Below, piece after piece: positions 41,730-48,845 of a stretch of DNA of 64,000 nt. The notes below the pieces were generated by a model. That model saw only the letters and a program-made list of their open reading frames with translations. It was not told where the DNA came from and ran no database searches. Numbering within the stretch: position 1 is the first letter of the stretch; every line of letters begins with the position of its first letter. The stretch is from JAVWGW01 sp036655915. Its GTDB lineage: Bacteria > Actinomycetota > Coriobacteriia > Coriobacteriales > Eggerthellaceae. The position numbers and the translations under genes were made by a program. The DNA lies in the NCBI GenBank assembly GCA_036655915.1, contig JAVVPE010000002.1, positions 1-64,000 on the forward strand, read 5' to 3'.

Positions 41730-42596
41730 CTATCTGGCTTTTAGGCCTTGCGTGATTTGTTGGAAGAAATCTGCGCTCCACAGGCGTAGGGAGGCTGTGT
41801 CGTTAAGGAAGGGTGCGACGTCGCGCTTGGCGTCTTCGTAGTCAATCGCATTGAATCTTTGGCACAGCATGTCTTGTACGTCGTTTATTCCCAGCGCTGT
41901 TCCCTCTTCAATAAACTTGGTTTGTACAAGCTTTGCGCTTAGATGTGCTACATTTACGCTTGTGCTGCGGGAAAGATAGAATACATAGTCGTAGAGGTCG
42001 CGCCCCTTTACGCGATTTTTCCATCCCCGGCATAATACGGCGTGGATTTTCCCCGCAAAAAGCGATGCCTGATCATAGAGGTTAATCTCGTAGGGTGCGG
42101 GCAGTAGTCTGTAGTGACGCTTAAAGGTTGCGCCTTGAGCGGGATGTGTATCGATTTCAAATTTTATCTTTATTTTTTCTTCACGTGAGACGCTGCTTAC
42201 TACCGCGTCTTCTGCATAGAAAAGCAGCATATGCTCAAGCGTATTCGCTTTGAGGAAAGCCGAACAAATGGCGGAATCGTTGGTCTTCTCTTTCTTCTCA
42301 ATTGTCATGTTAAGGCCAAAAGAGCGCACTTCTTTTTCAAGCACAGGAAAGAATGTGGCGAGCTCAAACGACTGATTGGGCACCGTGAGCGAGAAGTCAA
42401 GGTCTTCCGAAAAGCGATCCAAGCCGTAGAATATTCGTAAGGCTGTTCCGCCGTAAAAGGCTGCATAATCAAAAAATCCTGCACGCGATAGACCACATAG
42501 TACAATTTCTTGCATAACTTCTTTGACGGCGTTTTTTTGGTCGTTCAGCGTTTTGGCACTCTGTGCCCGTATCATGGTTTCGAAGGGTGCGCTCAT
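41730..42596 (-). CDS. abiEii: AbiEii/AbiGii-type nucleotidyltransferase toxin
   Basis: A 288-aa type IV toxin of the DUF1814 nucleotidyltransferase family: FYGGTALRIFYGLDRFSEDLDFSLTVP contains the GG-x-L and RFSxDLDF catalytic pattern, with KIHAVLCRGWKNRVKGRDLYDYVFYLS further on. Such enzymes stop growth during phage infection, possibly by modifying tRNA. The start at 42596 follows GGAGG, and the ATGA overlap with abiEi shows translational coupling. (A GTG/ATG at 42614 is less likely.) First module of an accessory island; the last codons run into a structured repeat. Confidence 0.92.
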   Translation of the reverse strand: MSAPFETMIRAQSAKTLNDQKNAVKEVMQEIVLCGLSRAGFFDYAAFYGGTALRIFYGLDRFSEDLDFSLTVPNQSFELATFFPVLEKEVRSFGLNMTIEKKEKTNDSAICSAFLKANTLEHMLLFYAEDAVVSSVSREEKIKIKFEIDTHPAQGATFKRHYRLLPAPYEINLYDQASLFAGKIHAVLCRGWKNRVKGRDLYDYVFYLSRSTSVNVAHLSAKLVQTKFIEEGTALGINDVQDMLCQRFNAIDYEDAKRDVAPFLNDTASLRLWSADFFQQITQGLKAR

Positions 42597-43177
42597 GGGA
42601 GCCTCCTCAGACACTGGTCAAGCAGTTTGACGTTTGTGCAGCGGTACTTGTTTTTAAAAGAGTGGATTTTTTGGGCATCGAGTTTTTCGAAGTCGCTTTT
42701 GTCAATGCGCAGGTGGTCGAAAATCAAAGGCAGCAACGCTCGTTGGCTAGTCACAGGCGGTAATGTGTAGAGCTGGTCGCACAAGGCCTTTTCGGGGCAG
42801 GCCATGCGGAAGGAATAATCGCCCTCTTTGCAAACGTCTATACCCAAGGGGAAGGCGGCGGTTGGCACATCGCGGTAGGTGAAGCGGCCAAACGGTGTTT
42901 CATATTCCTTTTTCTTTTTCTTTTCAAATGTCGCGCAGGTGATGGCCGACACGCGCTCGGGAATGAGCCCATGCCAACTCAGCGCAAATTGGAACGAGAT
43001 GTACGATGGCCCGTAGATACTGCCCGCTAAAAGATAGGGCGATGTCGCCCGGTCGGTTTCGTAAAGGCCTTTGACAAGGGGAAAAATCTGCCCAGCCTTG
43101 ACCATGCGGGCAAGCTTGTTCGCAGGCGCACGGTAGTCTGATAACTGTTCTAGCAGCATAGCATGAGTTTGAATCAT
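42593..43177 (-). CDS. abiEi: AbiEi-type antitoxin with winged-helix domain
   Basis: A 194-aa protein with an N-terminal wHTH (LLEQLSDYRAPANKLARMVKAGQIFPLVKGLYET) and the AbiEi C-terminal domain (GSIYGPSYISFQFALSWHGLIPERVSAITCAT, CPEKALCDQLYT). AbiEi represses its own operon and counteracts AbiEii. The start follows GAGGTGA. A textbook promoter flanked by 9-bp inverted repeats lies directly upstream, matching the known negative autoregulation. Confidence 0.92.
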   Translation of the reverse strand: MIQTHAMLLEQLSDYRAPANKLARMVKAGQIFPLVKGLYETDRATSPYLLAGSIYGPSYISFQFALSWHGLIPERVSAITCATFEKKKKKEYETPFGRFTYRDVPTAAFPLGIDVCKEGDYSFRMACPEKALCDQLYTLPPVTSQRALLPLIFDHLRIDKSDFEKLDAQKIHSFKNKYRCTNVKLLDQCLRRLP

Positions 43178-43179
43178 CT

Positions 43180-43227
43180 ATTTTCACCTCAAAATTGCAT
43201 TATAGTCAATTAAGTGGTGAAAATCAA
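43180..43227 (-). promoter_or_regulatory. abiE promoter and operator
   Basis: On the minus strand, TTGATT (plus 43222-43227), a 17-base spacer and TATAAT (plus 43199-43204). Inverted repeat arms ATTTTCACC (43180-43188) and GGTGAAAAT (43216-43224) are separated by 27 bases; one covers the -35 edge and the other the ribosome site. Confidence 0.8.
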
Positions 43228-43643
43228 TAATAATGGGGGGGAAGCCACGTGGATTATTCTTCCAAAGCGCACACGTGACCAATCCTTTATGCCCTGGGTT
43301 TTGAATATGAGATTCCCGCGTAACCTTTAGCCGAAAAGCTTAAAACGCCACGACGCGTAGGCTCCTAGCAAGAACGACAAAGCTGCCAAGCTAAGAGTTG
43401 CATAGAGAGGGTCGTACACTGGCTTTGAACAGGAAAAATATAAAGAAATGGGCAAAATTTTCAGGGAGTATATCTATAAAAATAGAGGGAAAAATGCTAT
43501 ACTATTTGAAGGAATTAGCAAGGTATCTGGTGCCTACAAAAGCTTGAAATCAGGGTCTGTTTTAAGTCAGCGAAAAACTTCATCACAGGCGTTTCAAAGC
43601 AGGTTTTTGGCACATACAACACCTTCAAGAACGGCGGTAAAAA
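43228..43643. other. AT-rich gap without a supported gene
   Basis: This 416-base stretch between the divergent abiE promoter and the next possible ORF is richer in A+T than its surroundings. A 77-codon ORF at 43448-43681 has no ribosome site and no recognisable content. It may be remnant DNA of the island. Confidence 0.4.
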
Positions 43644-43844
43644 ATGAGCAACCCCTACAAGCTCGACACCTTCCCCGATGACAAAACGCTCGAACGTGAA
43701 GCGCGCAGATGTTCCATGCTTGCGTATTGCCCTGATCGCACCTTTTCCTTTTGCTTGAAAAAGTGGGTAAATGTGAATCACGAATTGATGTTTCGCAAAG
43801 TAACCTTCAAGCACTGCTACGAATGCCAACACGAAGTAGACTAA
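43644..43844 (+). CDS. Possible small Cys-rich protein
   Basis: A 66-codon ORF starting MSNPYKLDTFPDD, with five cysteines, two of them in a late HCYECQHE cluster that could bind a metal. The ribosome site is weak (GGCGGT 8 bases before the ATG), there is no family I recognise, and a longer ORF runs on the other strand (43515-43979). It is the only plus-strand candidate within the island, convergent with the Fic gene. Confidence 0.35.
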   Translation: MSNPYKLDTFPDDKTLEREARRCSMLAYCPDRTFSFCLKKWVNVNHELMFRKVTFKHCYECQHEVD

Positions 43845-43917
43845 TCGCGCAAGTCGCGCATAAGCCGCAAGCAGGCCATCTTCCAAGGTGGTCTTTTCTT
43901 TTGGCTGTGCCGCAGAA

Positions 43918-44538
43918 CTATCTTCTCGCGAAGCTAAGTAGGGGTGCGAGGTTGCCGTAGGTGTCATATGCTCCCGCATATTCTAAAGCTGCGATGTAGT
44001 CACTACGCACCGACCCTTCACGGATAAGGGCTTCATCACTCCAGGAAAACGGAGGATGTCCAAATGAAGCCAAAATAAGGTCGGCCATCTGACGCGTTTG
44101 ACGACCATTGCCGTTAGGGAAGGGGTGGATGCATACAAGTCTCCAATGAAACCAGATGGCAAACGATTCGATTGCATCGTCGCTTTCGTTAAGATAGCGC
44201 GCCCTCACCTTCGCATCTTCAAGCAGATTTCTTACCTCGACACTTATCCGCTCGAAAAAGATTCCAATACTGGTGTCGTGTGTGCGATATGTTCCTGCCC
44301 ATGACCAGACATCGCCAAACATACGCCGATGGACATCACGCACGCAGGTGTCGCTTAAGAGGTAGGCAAGGTCGCAATAGCGTTTCTGGTGTGTTTTGAA
44401 ATACAGCTTGGCCTGTGCTATGTTGCCCGACTCGACCCAGTTTAGGTCTTCGCGCGTCATAACTCCTTTAATTTTAAGGCCTTTGTAGTCTTGGTCGTCA
44501 AGGGGCGTGGCACCGATAGGCAAGGTGTCGGACGTCAT
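43918..44538 (-). CDS. Fic/DOC family protein (mobile mystery protein B type)
   Basis: A 206-aa Fic-domain enzyme that transfers AMP or a similar group to proteins. The full active motif HPFPNGNGRQTR is present (catalytic His138), with RRMFGDVWSWAGTYRTHDTSIG as the flap region. N-terminal GATPLDDQDYKGLKIKGVMTREDLNWVESGNI is characteristic of the proteins named mobile mystery protein B. The gene starts one base inside the stop codon of the HTH partner (TAATG), the standard arrangement. No inhibitory helix motif [S/T]xxxE[G/N] is obvious inside it, so the partner may supply control. Confidence 0.93.
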   Translation of the reverse strand: MTSDTLPIGATPLDDQDYKGLKIKGVMTREDLNWVESGNIAQAKLYFKTHQKRYCDLAYLLSDTCVRDVHRRMFGDVWSWAGTYRTHDTSIGIFFERISVEVRNLLEDAKVRARYLNESDDAIESFAIWFHWRLVCIHPFPNGNGRQTRQMADLILASFGHPPFSWSDEALIREGSVRSDYIAALEYAGAYDTYGNLAPLLSFARR

Positions 44539-45032
44539 TATCTGCTCCAGAGAGAATAGTGGCGCAGTAAGCTTTGTTTTGCCTGTTCTCTATCGAGAAA
44601 GTCTTCTGATTGTTGGTCTTCGAGCGCCATGGTCGTATCGGTTTGTGCGGCGATTGTTCCGACTACTTTGTCCACTTGGCGCTCAAAGGTTTCTTCAAGG
44701 CTGGTATGGGGAACAAAGGCATAGACAAGCTGGCAATCAAGCGCTTCAGCAGCACGGGCAAGGGAAGAAAGCGTAATGCCCCCAGAAACTTCTCCTCGCT
44801 CCATTGAGCGCACGGAGGTTTCGGTAATACCGAGATGCTGGTTGCCATTTTTAGCGCGGGCAGCACCGGGTGCTATACGGGCACCAAGCTGTTGGGCACT
44901 CATGCCTAAAGACTGTCTAATCGTGCGAATCCAGCCCTCTTCTGGCACGCCAAGAAAAGGGAGATTTTTGAGAGAAGCGAGGTTTTTGTCCAGCAATTTA
45001 CGGGTCAATGCCAGTCCTTGGATTCTATCCAT
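44538..45032 (-). CDS. HTH protein, mobile mystery protein A type
   Basis: A 164-aa helix-turn-helix protein: GWIRTIRQSLGMSAQQLGARIAPGAARAKNGNQHLGITETSVRSMERGEVSGGITLSSLARAAEALDCQLVYAFVP. The Xre-like HTH followed by LDCxLVYAxVP is diagnostic of mobile mystery protein A. Here the HTH carries an insert of about 12 residues (PGAARAKNGNQH) between helices. It is the likely antitoxin and repressor of the Fic gene. AGAGGAG precedes the start. Confidence 0.92.
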   Translation of the reverse strand: MDRIQGLALTRKLLDKNLASLKNLPFLGVPEEGWIRTIRQSLGMSAQQLGARIAPGAARAKNGNQHLGITETSVRSMERGEVSGGITLSSLARAAEALDCQLVYAFVPHTSLEETFERQVDKVVGTIAAQTDTTMALEDQQSEDFLDREQAKQSLLRHYSLWSR

Positions 45033-45067
45033 CGATACTCCTCTAGCGTTGAAAATAATATGATAGG

Positions 45068-45100
45068 TAATATATTAGCGAAAGCATAGAGTTACAGCAA
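45068..45100 (-). promoter_or_regulatory. Promoter and palindrome of the mobile mystery A/B operon
   Basis: On the minus strand TTGCTG (plus 45095-45100), a 17-base spacer and TAATAT (plus 45072-45077). The -10 is the first half of a perfect TAATATATTA palindrome (45068-45077), a probable operator. Confidence 0.6.
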
Positions 45101-45141
45101 TAGTAAAGTAGCGATTATTGTAGCTTTTAGTGAAACTTCAT

Positions 45142-45182
45142 TTGCACGTTTCTAAGGTTTAGCAGCACTATCTTTGGGTGAT
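45142..45182. repeat. 41-bp direct repeat, left copy
   Basis: Identical to 47326-47366 at 40 of 41 positions (TTGCACGTTTCTAAGGTTTA followed by GCAGCACTATCTTTGGGTGAT). The two copies enclose the Phd/RelE pair and the second DUF4143 ATPase. Confidence 0.85.
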
Positions 45183-45201
45183 CTAGGGGCTATAACTCCT
45201 C

Positions 45202-45471
45202 TTAGCTGGCTGTTCGCTGCAAAATGAGGGCTTCGATATGCGCGGTGTCGGTATCGAGTTCATAGGTGTAGACAAGATCGAAGGGGTTTGTGGCCACCTT
45301 GCGTACTGCATCCCCAAATCTTTGCTTGATGGAGTCTGGCACATTGCTGCTGCCAAAAGCGCCGAAGGCTTCAATGTTGTCCAGGTTTTCATAGATGCGC
45401 TTTTCCACCTGGGCAGACGTGACGCGGGCTAAGTCGTCGGCAAAGCGATAGGAATACTCCAATTTAGGCAT
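45202..45471 (-). CDS. RelE/ParE-type toxin
   Basis: An 89-aa protein (start MPKLEYSYRFADDL) with the RelE/ParE fold pattern: F-x-DDLARVTSAQVEKRIYENLDNIEAF, a middle DAVRKVATNPFDLVYTYELD strand pair and a short C-terminal ALILQRTAS. It should cut ribosome-bound mRNA or inhibit gyrase. It overlaps the antitoxin gene by 8 bases. The longer ORF from 45585 is out of keeping with the family length. Confidence 0.85.
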   Translation of the reverse strand: MPKLEYSYRFADDLARVTSAQVEKRIYENLDNIEAFGAFGSSNVPDSIKQRFGDAVRKVATNPFDLVYTYELDTDTAHIEALILQRTAS

Positions 45472-45754
45472 GCGCCGCGCGCTTTTCGGCAACGGCTGCC
45501 ACAAGATCAGCGCGCGAAGTATAGCTGCGCCCTTGGGCAAAATCTGAGCGGGATTGACGCAGGGCATCGGCCATCCTCGCTTCATAGAGGGCAGCTTCTA
45601 CTGCGTTGTCAATTTCGCGCTTAAGCACCTTTTCGGATACGAAAGCATACTTGCCACGACCGTTTTCGGTGATGTGCACGATTTCTCGGTCGGCTATCGC
45701 CTTGATTTCGCGCTGCTGGTTTTTCAAAGCTGTCGAAGGATAGATTGCCGGCAT
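45464..45754 (-). CDS. Phd/YefM-type antitoxin
   Basis: A 96-aa protein: MPAIYPSTALKNQQREIKAIADREIVHITENGRGKYAFVSEKVL is the Phd/YefM N-terminal DNA-binding domain (usual form: ...ar..l..ll..a...p..I.r.g...avl.s...y), followed by a helical, charged toxin-neutralising tail. GGAGGAG lies 6 bases before the ATG at 45754. A palindrome sits 20 bases upstream. Confidence 0.87.
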   Translation of the reverse strand: MPAIYPSTALKNQQREIKAIADREIVHITENGRGKYAFVSEKVLKREIDNAVEAALYEARMADALRQSRSDFAQGRSYTSRADLVAAVAEKRAAHA

Positions 45755-45773
45755 AAAAAACTCCTCCCTAGCA

Positions 45774-45793
45774 AAGACCGTAATTGCGGTCTT
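45774..45793 (-). promoter_or_regulatory. Operator palindrome of the Phd/RelE pair
   Basis: AAGACCG (45774-45780) and CGGTCTT (45787-45793) form a perfect inverted repeat with a TAATTG centre, 20 bases before the antitoxin start. Confidence 0.65.
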
Positions 45794-45848
45794 ATTTAGG
45801 TATGATTCTAACACAGATTGCTCGCACTCGTTCTTCTTGCTCTAGCAT

Positions 45849-47207
45849 TTATAGGCAAAACGACATGTAGAGGGGGAGAAATTCTCTTTCTTGTTCGCTT
45901 CGGTACTGCTTGGGCGACACGACATACTCAAGGCCTACGCGGCTTTTGAACTTGGTCTTGAACTTGTCGAGAGAAACCGTAGAATAACGCTTGCCCGATT
46001 TAACCTCAAGGGGGCTTATCCTTGGTTTCATGGCCGCGTTGGGGCAAGGGCAAACGATCAAGAAATCTATCTCCATCCGTTCTGCCTTATCGGGGGAGAG
46101 TTTCGAGTAAAAATACAAATCATGGCCACTGGCAACCAGCTGTTGTGCGACAGCATTTTCCGCCAACATACCCTCATTTACCGATACGTCACCTAGCAAC
46201 ACCTGCCGATACACTTCGGGAATGGCGGTGCCGCCAGCCGAGAATGCCATGCTTGAAAGAAGGCCCGTATCGGCCATGTAGCACTTTACACTGGCGTCAT
46301 CTGCGCTCAGCGCCAGACCGAGGGAGGGATCGGTGCTTGAAGTGCACAGATTCACCGTTGCCGCTTCCCTCATCCAGGAAAACGCGGTCATGAAATCGCG
46401 CGAACGAGAGCCATTTTCAATCTGTGTATACACGATTTTCTTCTCGTGTTTTGAAAGCTGGCCAGGGATTGCATCGAACACCGCCTTTATTCTCTTCGCT
46501 GCAAAGCCACCGTATTTTTCTATGTCATCGCGGTAGAGCTTAAGAACGAGGCGTTTCGCCCTGTCGGCTGCTACCATATCTCGCTTTGGTGCGTAAGCCG
46601 CCACGGCTTGAGGCATTCCGCCCACTAGCACATATTCGCGCCAGAGAAGGGACGCTTTGCGATGCAGCTCTTCTGGCAAAGCCTTGTGTTTATCAAACGA
46701 TTGGCGAATTGCGTCGGCAAGGGGTTTTTCCTGCATCGCCCAAAGAAATTCTTCAAAGTCCATTGGGTTCATGCGCAGGGAATCTTCTTCAGAAGGAATG
46801 AGGATGTCTTTGACATTACTTTTGAGGGAGATAAGCGAGCCTGTTTCCAAATAGTCGTAGCGACCATCAGCAACAAGATGTTTGATAAATTCCCTGGCCT
46901 GAGGGAATAGCTGCACTTCATCGAAGATAACAAGTGAGGCGCGTCGCTTGAGCGAAACTCCCGCCATGGCCGACAAGTAGAGAAAGAAACTATCTAAGTC
47001 GTTTCTTGTATCGAGCAGTGTTTGCTTGAACTCTTTTGCTACCTTCGTGAAATCAACAAGCACGTATGATTCATATTCATTTTTCGCAAACTCTTCAGCG
47101 ACGGTCGATTTCCCGACGCGCCTTGCTCCTTCGACAAGCATTGCACTTGTGCCCTTGCTCGTTTTTTTCCATGCGAGAAGCTTGTCATATGCTTTTCTGT
47201 TAAACAT
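45849..47207 (-). CDS. AAA-type ATPase with DUF4143, second copy
   Basis: A 452-aa member of the AAA_14/DUF4143 family: Walker A GARRVGKSTVAEEF near residue 27, Walker B LVIFDEVQLFPQAREF, GRYDYLETGSLISLK, a MNPMDFEEFLWAM segment, and a C-terminal nuclease-like core (MEIDFLIVCPC...ISPLEVKSGKRY). It has little similarity to the 14040 copy outside the motifs, so the two arrived separately. It lies between two 41-bp direct repeats, beside a Phd/RelE pair. Three 33-bp iterons stand upstream of its start. Confidence 0.9.
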   Translation of the reverse strand: MFNRKAYDKLLAWKKTSKGTSAMLVEGARRVGKSTVAEEFAKNEYESYVLVDFTKVAKEFKQTLLDTRNDLDSFFLYLSAMAGVSLKRRASLVIFDEVQLFPQAREFIKHLVADGRYDYLETGSLISLKSNVKDILIPSEEDSLRMNPMDFEEFLWAMQEKPLADAIRQSFDKHKALPEELHRKASLLWREYVLVGGMPQAVAAYAPKRDMVAADRAKRLVLKLYRDDIEKYGGFAAKRIKAVFDAIPGQLSKHEKKIVYTQIENGSRSRDFMTAFSWMREAATVNLCTSSTDPSLGLALSADDASVKCYMADTGLLSSMAFSAGGTAIPEVYRQVLLGDVSVNEGMLAENAVAQQLVASGHDLYFYSKLSPDKAERMEIDFLIVCPCPNAAMKPRISPLEVKSGKRYSTVSLDKFKTKFKSRVGLEYVVSPKQYRSEQEREFLPLYMSFCL

Positions 47208-47259
47208 AGCGCTTGCCCTTCGGTTGTTGTATCGTTTCCCTAGCGAAGTATAGCACTAT

Positions 47260-47366
47260 TTGCACATTTCTAAGGTTTACAACAGGGTAAAATTGCACGT
47301 TTTTAAGGTTTCAGAAATAGCAAAATTGCACGTTTCTAAGGTTTAGCAGCACTATCTTTAGGTGAT
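47260..47366 (-). repeat. 33-bp iterons and right 41-bp direct repeat
   Basis: TTGCACRTTTYTAAGGTTT occurs at 47260, 47293 and 47326, an exact period of 33 bases, upstream of the DUF4143 ATPase. The third unit continues into the 41-bp repeat (47326-47366) that matches 45142-45182. Each unit is followed by an A-rich spacer ending in AAAA in the first two. Confidence 0.8.
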
Positions 47367-47425
47367 TTTTGGGCGCTAGTTGGGTGGGCTTGCGCTATAC
47401 TTCATGCATGTGAGAAAGGAATTTT

Positions 47426-48085
47426 ATGAGCAATGTTATCGTCGTTGGGTGCGGACGCGTGGGGTCGCAGTTGGCCAGCATGCTTTCCGAAAACGACAGC
47501 AATGTATGCGTTATCGATCGGCGCGCCGAAGCGTTTATCAATCTGGGGCGCGATTTCAACGGCTCGACGCTGCAAGGCGTTGGCTTCGATGAAGAAACGC
47601 TGCTGAAGGCCGGTGTTGAAGAGTGCGATGTTGTCGCCGCCGTCACGCAGTTGGACAACACGAACCTGATGGTGGCAGAAGTTGCCAGCCGTCTTTTTGG
47701 CGTGCCGCACGTTATTGCGCGCTTGTACAATCCCGGCCACGAACGCGCCTATATGCAGTTGGGGCTTGATTACGTGTGCGGCACCTCGCTGGTTGCCGAA
47801 GATGTATTTTCCAAGATTATGGCAGGGCACGGCAGCCATTTGGATTCATTTGGTGAATTTGAAGTGTTGCGTTTTTCCCTCAACCTTAACCCCGTGGAAA
47901 AAAGAACGATCCGCGTGGCCGATCTTGAACGCACGCACGATATTCGCATCGCAGCCTTTGAGCGGGCCGATGGTTCGGCCAGTTCTATCCCCACCAGCGA
48001 AAGCATCCTGTATCACGGCGACACCGTGCTGGCTTGCGTGCGTCACGACTTGATCACATCGTTCTCGAAATATATGCAGGATTAG
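47426..48085 (+). CDS. trkA: TrkA-type K+ channel/transport regulator, first copy
   Basis: A 219-aa NAD-binding RCK protein: VIVVGCGRVGSQLASMLSENDSNVCVIDRR (GxGxxG dinucleotide motif with acidic end), a TrkA_N domain to about 140, then TrkA_C (EFEVLRFSLNLNPVEKRTIRVADL...). It gates K+ uptake by TrkH/KtrB. TATACT (47394-47399) is a likely -10, and AGAAAGGAA precedes the ATG. A second TrkA gene follows after 10 bases; no TrkH gene is in the window. Confidence 0.94.
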   Translation: MSNVIVVGCGRVGSQLASMLSENDSNVCVIDRRAEAFINLGRDFNGSTLQGVGFDEETLLKAGVEECDVVAAVTQLDNTNLMVAEVASRLFGVPHVIARLYNPGHERAYMQLGLDYVCGTSLVAEDVFSKIMAGHGSHLDSFGEFEVLRFSLNLNPVEKRTIRVADLERTHDIRIAAFERADGSASSIPTSESILYHGDTVLACVRHDLITSFSKYMQD

Positions 48086-48095
48086 GGGTGTCTTT

Positions 48096-48767
48096 ATGTA
48101 TATCGTAATCGCCGGTGGCGGAAAAATCGGAGAATATCTGGCCAGCACGCTTCTGGCCAGCGATAACGATGTGGCCATCATCGAAGAAGACCTGACAACC
48201 GCCGACCGCCTTTCTGTCGAATTAAGCGGCCGCTACATGGTTATTTGTGGCGACGGCTGCAATTCGCGCTACCAGGAAGATGCGGGTATTCGCAAGGCCG
48301 ATGTGTTTGTGGCCACAACGGGGCAAGATGATGACAACCTGGTTTCGTGCGAAATTGCGCAACGCGTTTTCAATGTGCCGCGTTGTATCGCGCGCGTGAA
48401 CAGTCCCAAAAATCTGCGCATCTTCCGTGAGGTCGGCATCGAATGCGTTTCCTCCACGACGCTTATCGCTAAACTTATCGAAGAGGAAGCCATGCTGGGA
48501 TCCATCAGTGTGGTGTCGTCGCTGACGCACGGCAACGTGGCTCTTTCCGAAATAAAGGTGCCGAAAATGCGCTACCACGACAACGCGAAAGGCATGTTGG
48601 CTCACGAAGTTGTTATGCCCGAAGGCGCAATGCTCGTGGCCATTTCCACAAAGGATGATGTGGAAGTGGTGAGCTCGCAAACAATGATGGTGCCCGGCAA
48701 CACCGCCATTGTCGCTTCGGATTCCTCTATGCTCGACAGCGTGCGTGCGGTTTTCAAGGCACTCTAG
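48096..48767 (+). CDS. trkA: TrkA-type K+ channel/transport regulator, second copy
   Basis: A 223-aa paralogue: YIVIAGGGKIGEYLASTLLASDNDVAIIEED, then DAGIRKADVFVATTGQDDDNLVSCEIAQRVF and a TrkA_C domain (LSEIKVPKMRYHDNAKGMLAHEVVMPEGAMLVAI). The glycine motif is GGGKIG. The two proteins probably form a mixed ring like the two RCK halves of a full TrkA. Start after GGGGTGTCTTT, 10 bases beyond the first gene. Confidence 0.94.
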   Translation: MYIVIAGGGKIGEYLASTLLASDNDVAIIEEDLTTADRLSVELSGRYMVICGDGCNSRYQEDAGIRKADVFVATTGQDDDNLVSCEIAQRVFNVPRCIARVNSPKNLRIFREVGIECVSSTTLIAKLIEEEAMLGSISVVSSLTHGNVALSEIKVPKMRYHDNAKGMLAHEVVMPEGAMLVAISTKDDVEVVSSQTMMVPGNTAIVASDSSMLDSVRAVFKAL

Positions 48768-48845
48768 CTCTGCACCAATCGCACCAGCAGCAACAATGCG
48801 ATTCAATCCCATCCGCCACCAAACTACGAACAAGGAGACACACCG

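Noticed and set aside
43515..43979. 154-codon minus-strand ORF next to the Fic gene
   Set aside because: Overlaps the Fic gene end, has no ribosome site and no family features; cannot be told from chance in this AT-rich stretch.
47260..47366. Regularly spaced repeats resembling a CRISPR array
   Set aside because: Only three units with a 33-base period, spacers of about 14 bases, no cas genes, and the array lies in a promoter; iterons explain it better.
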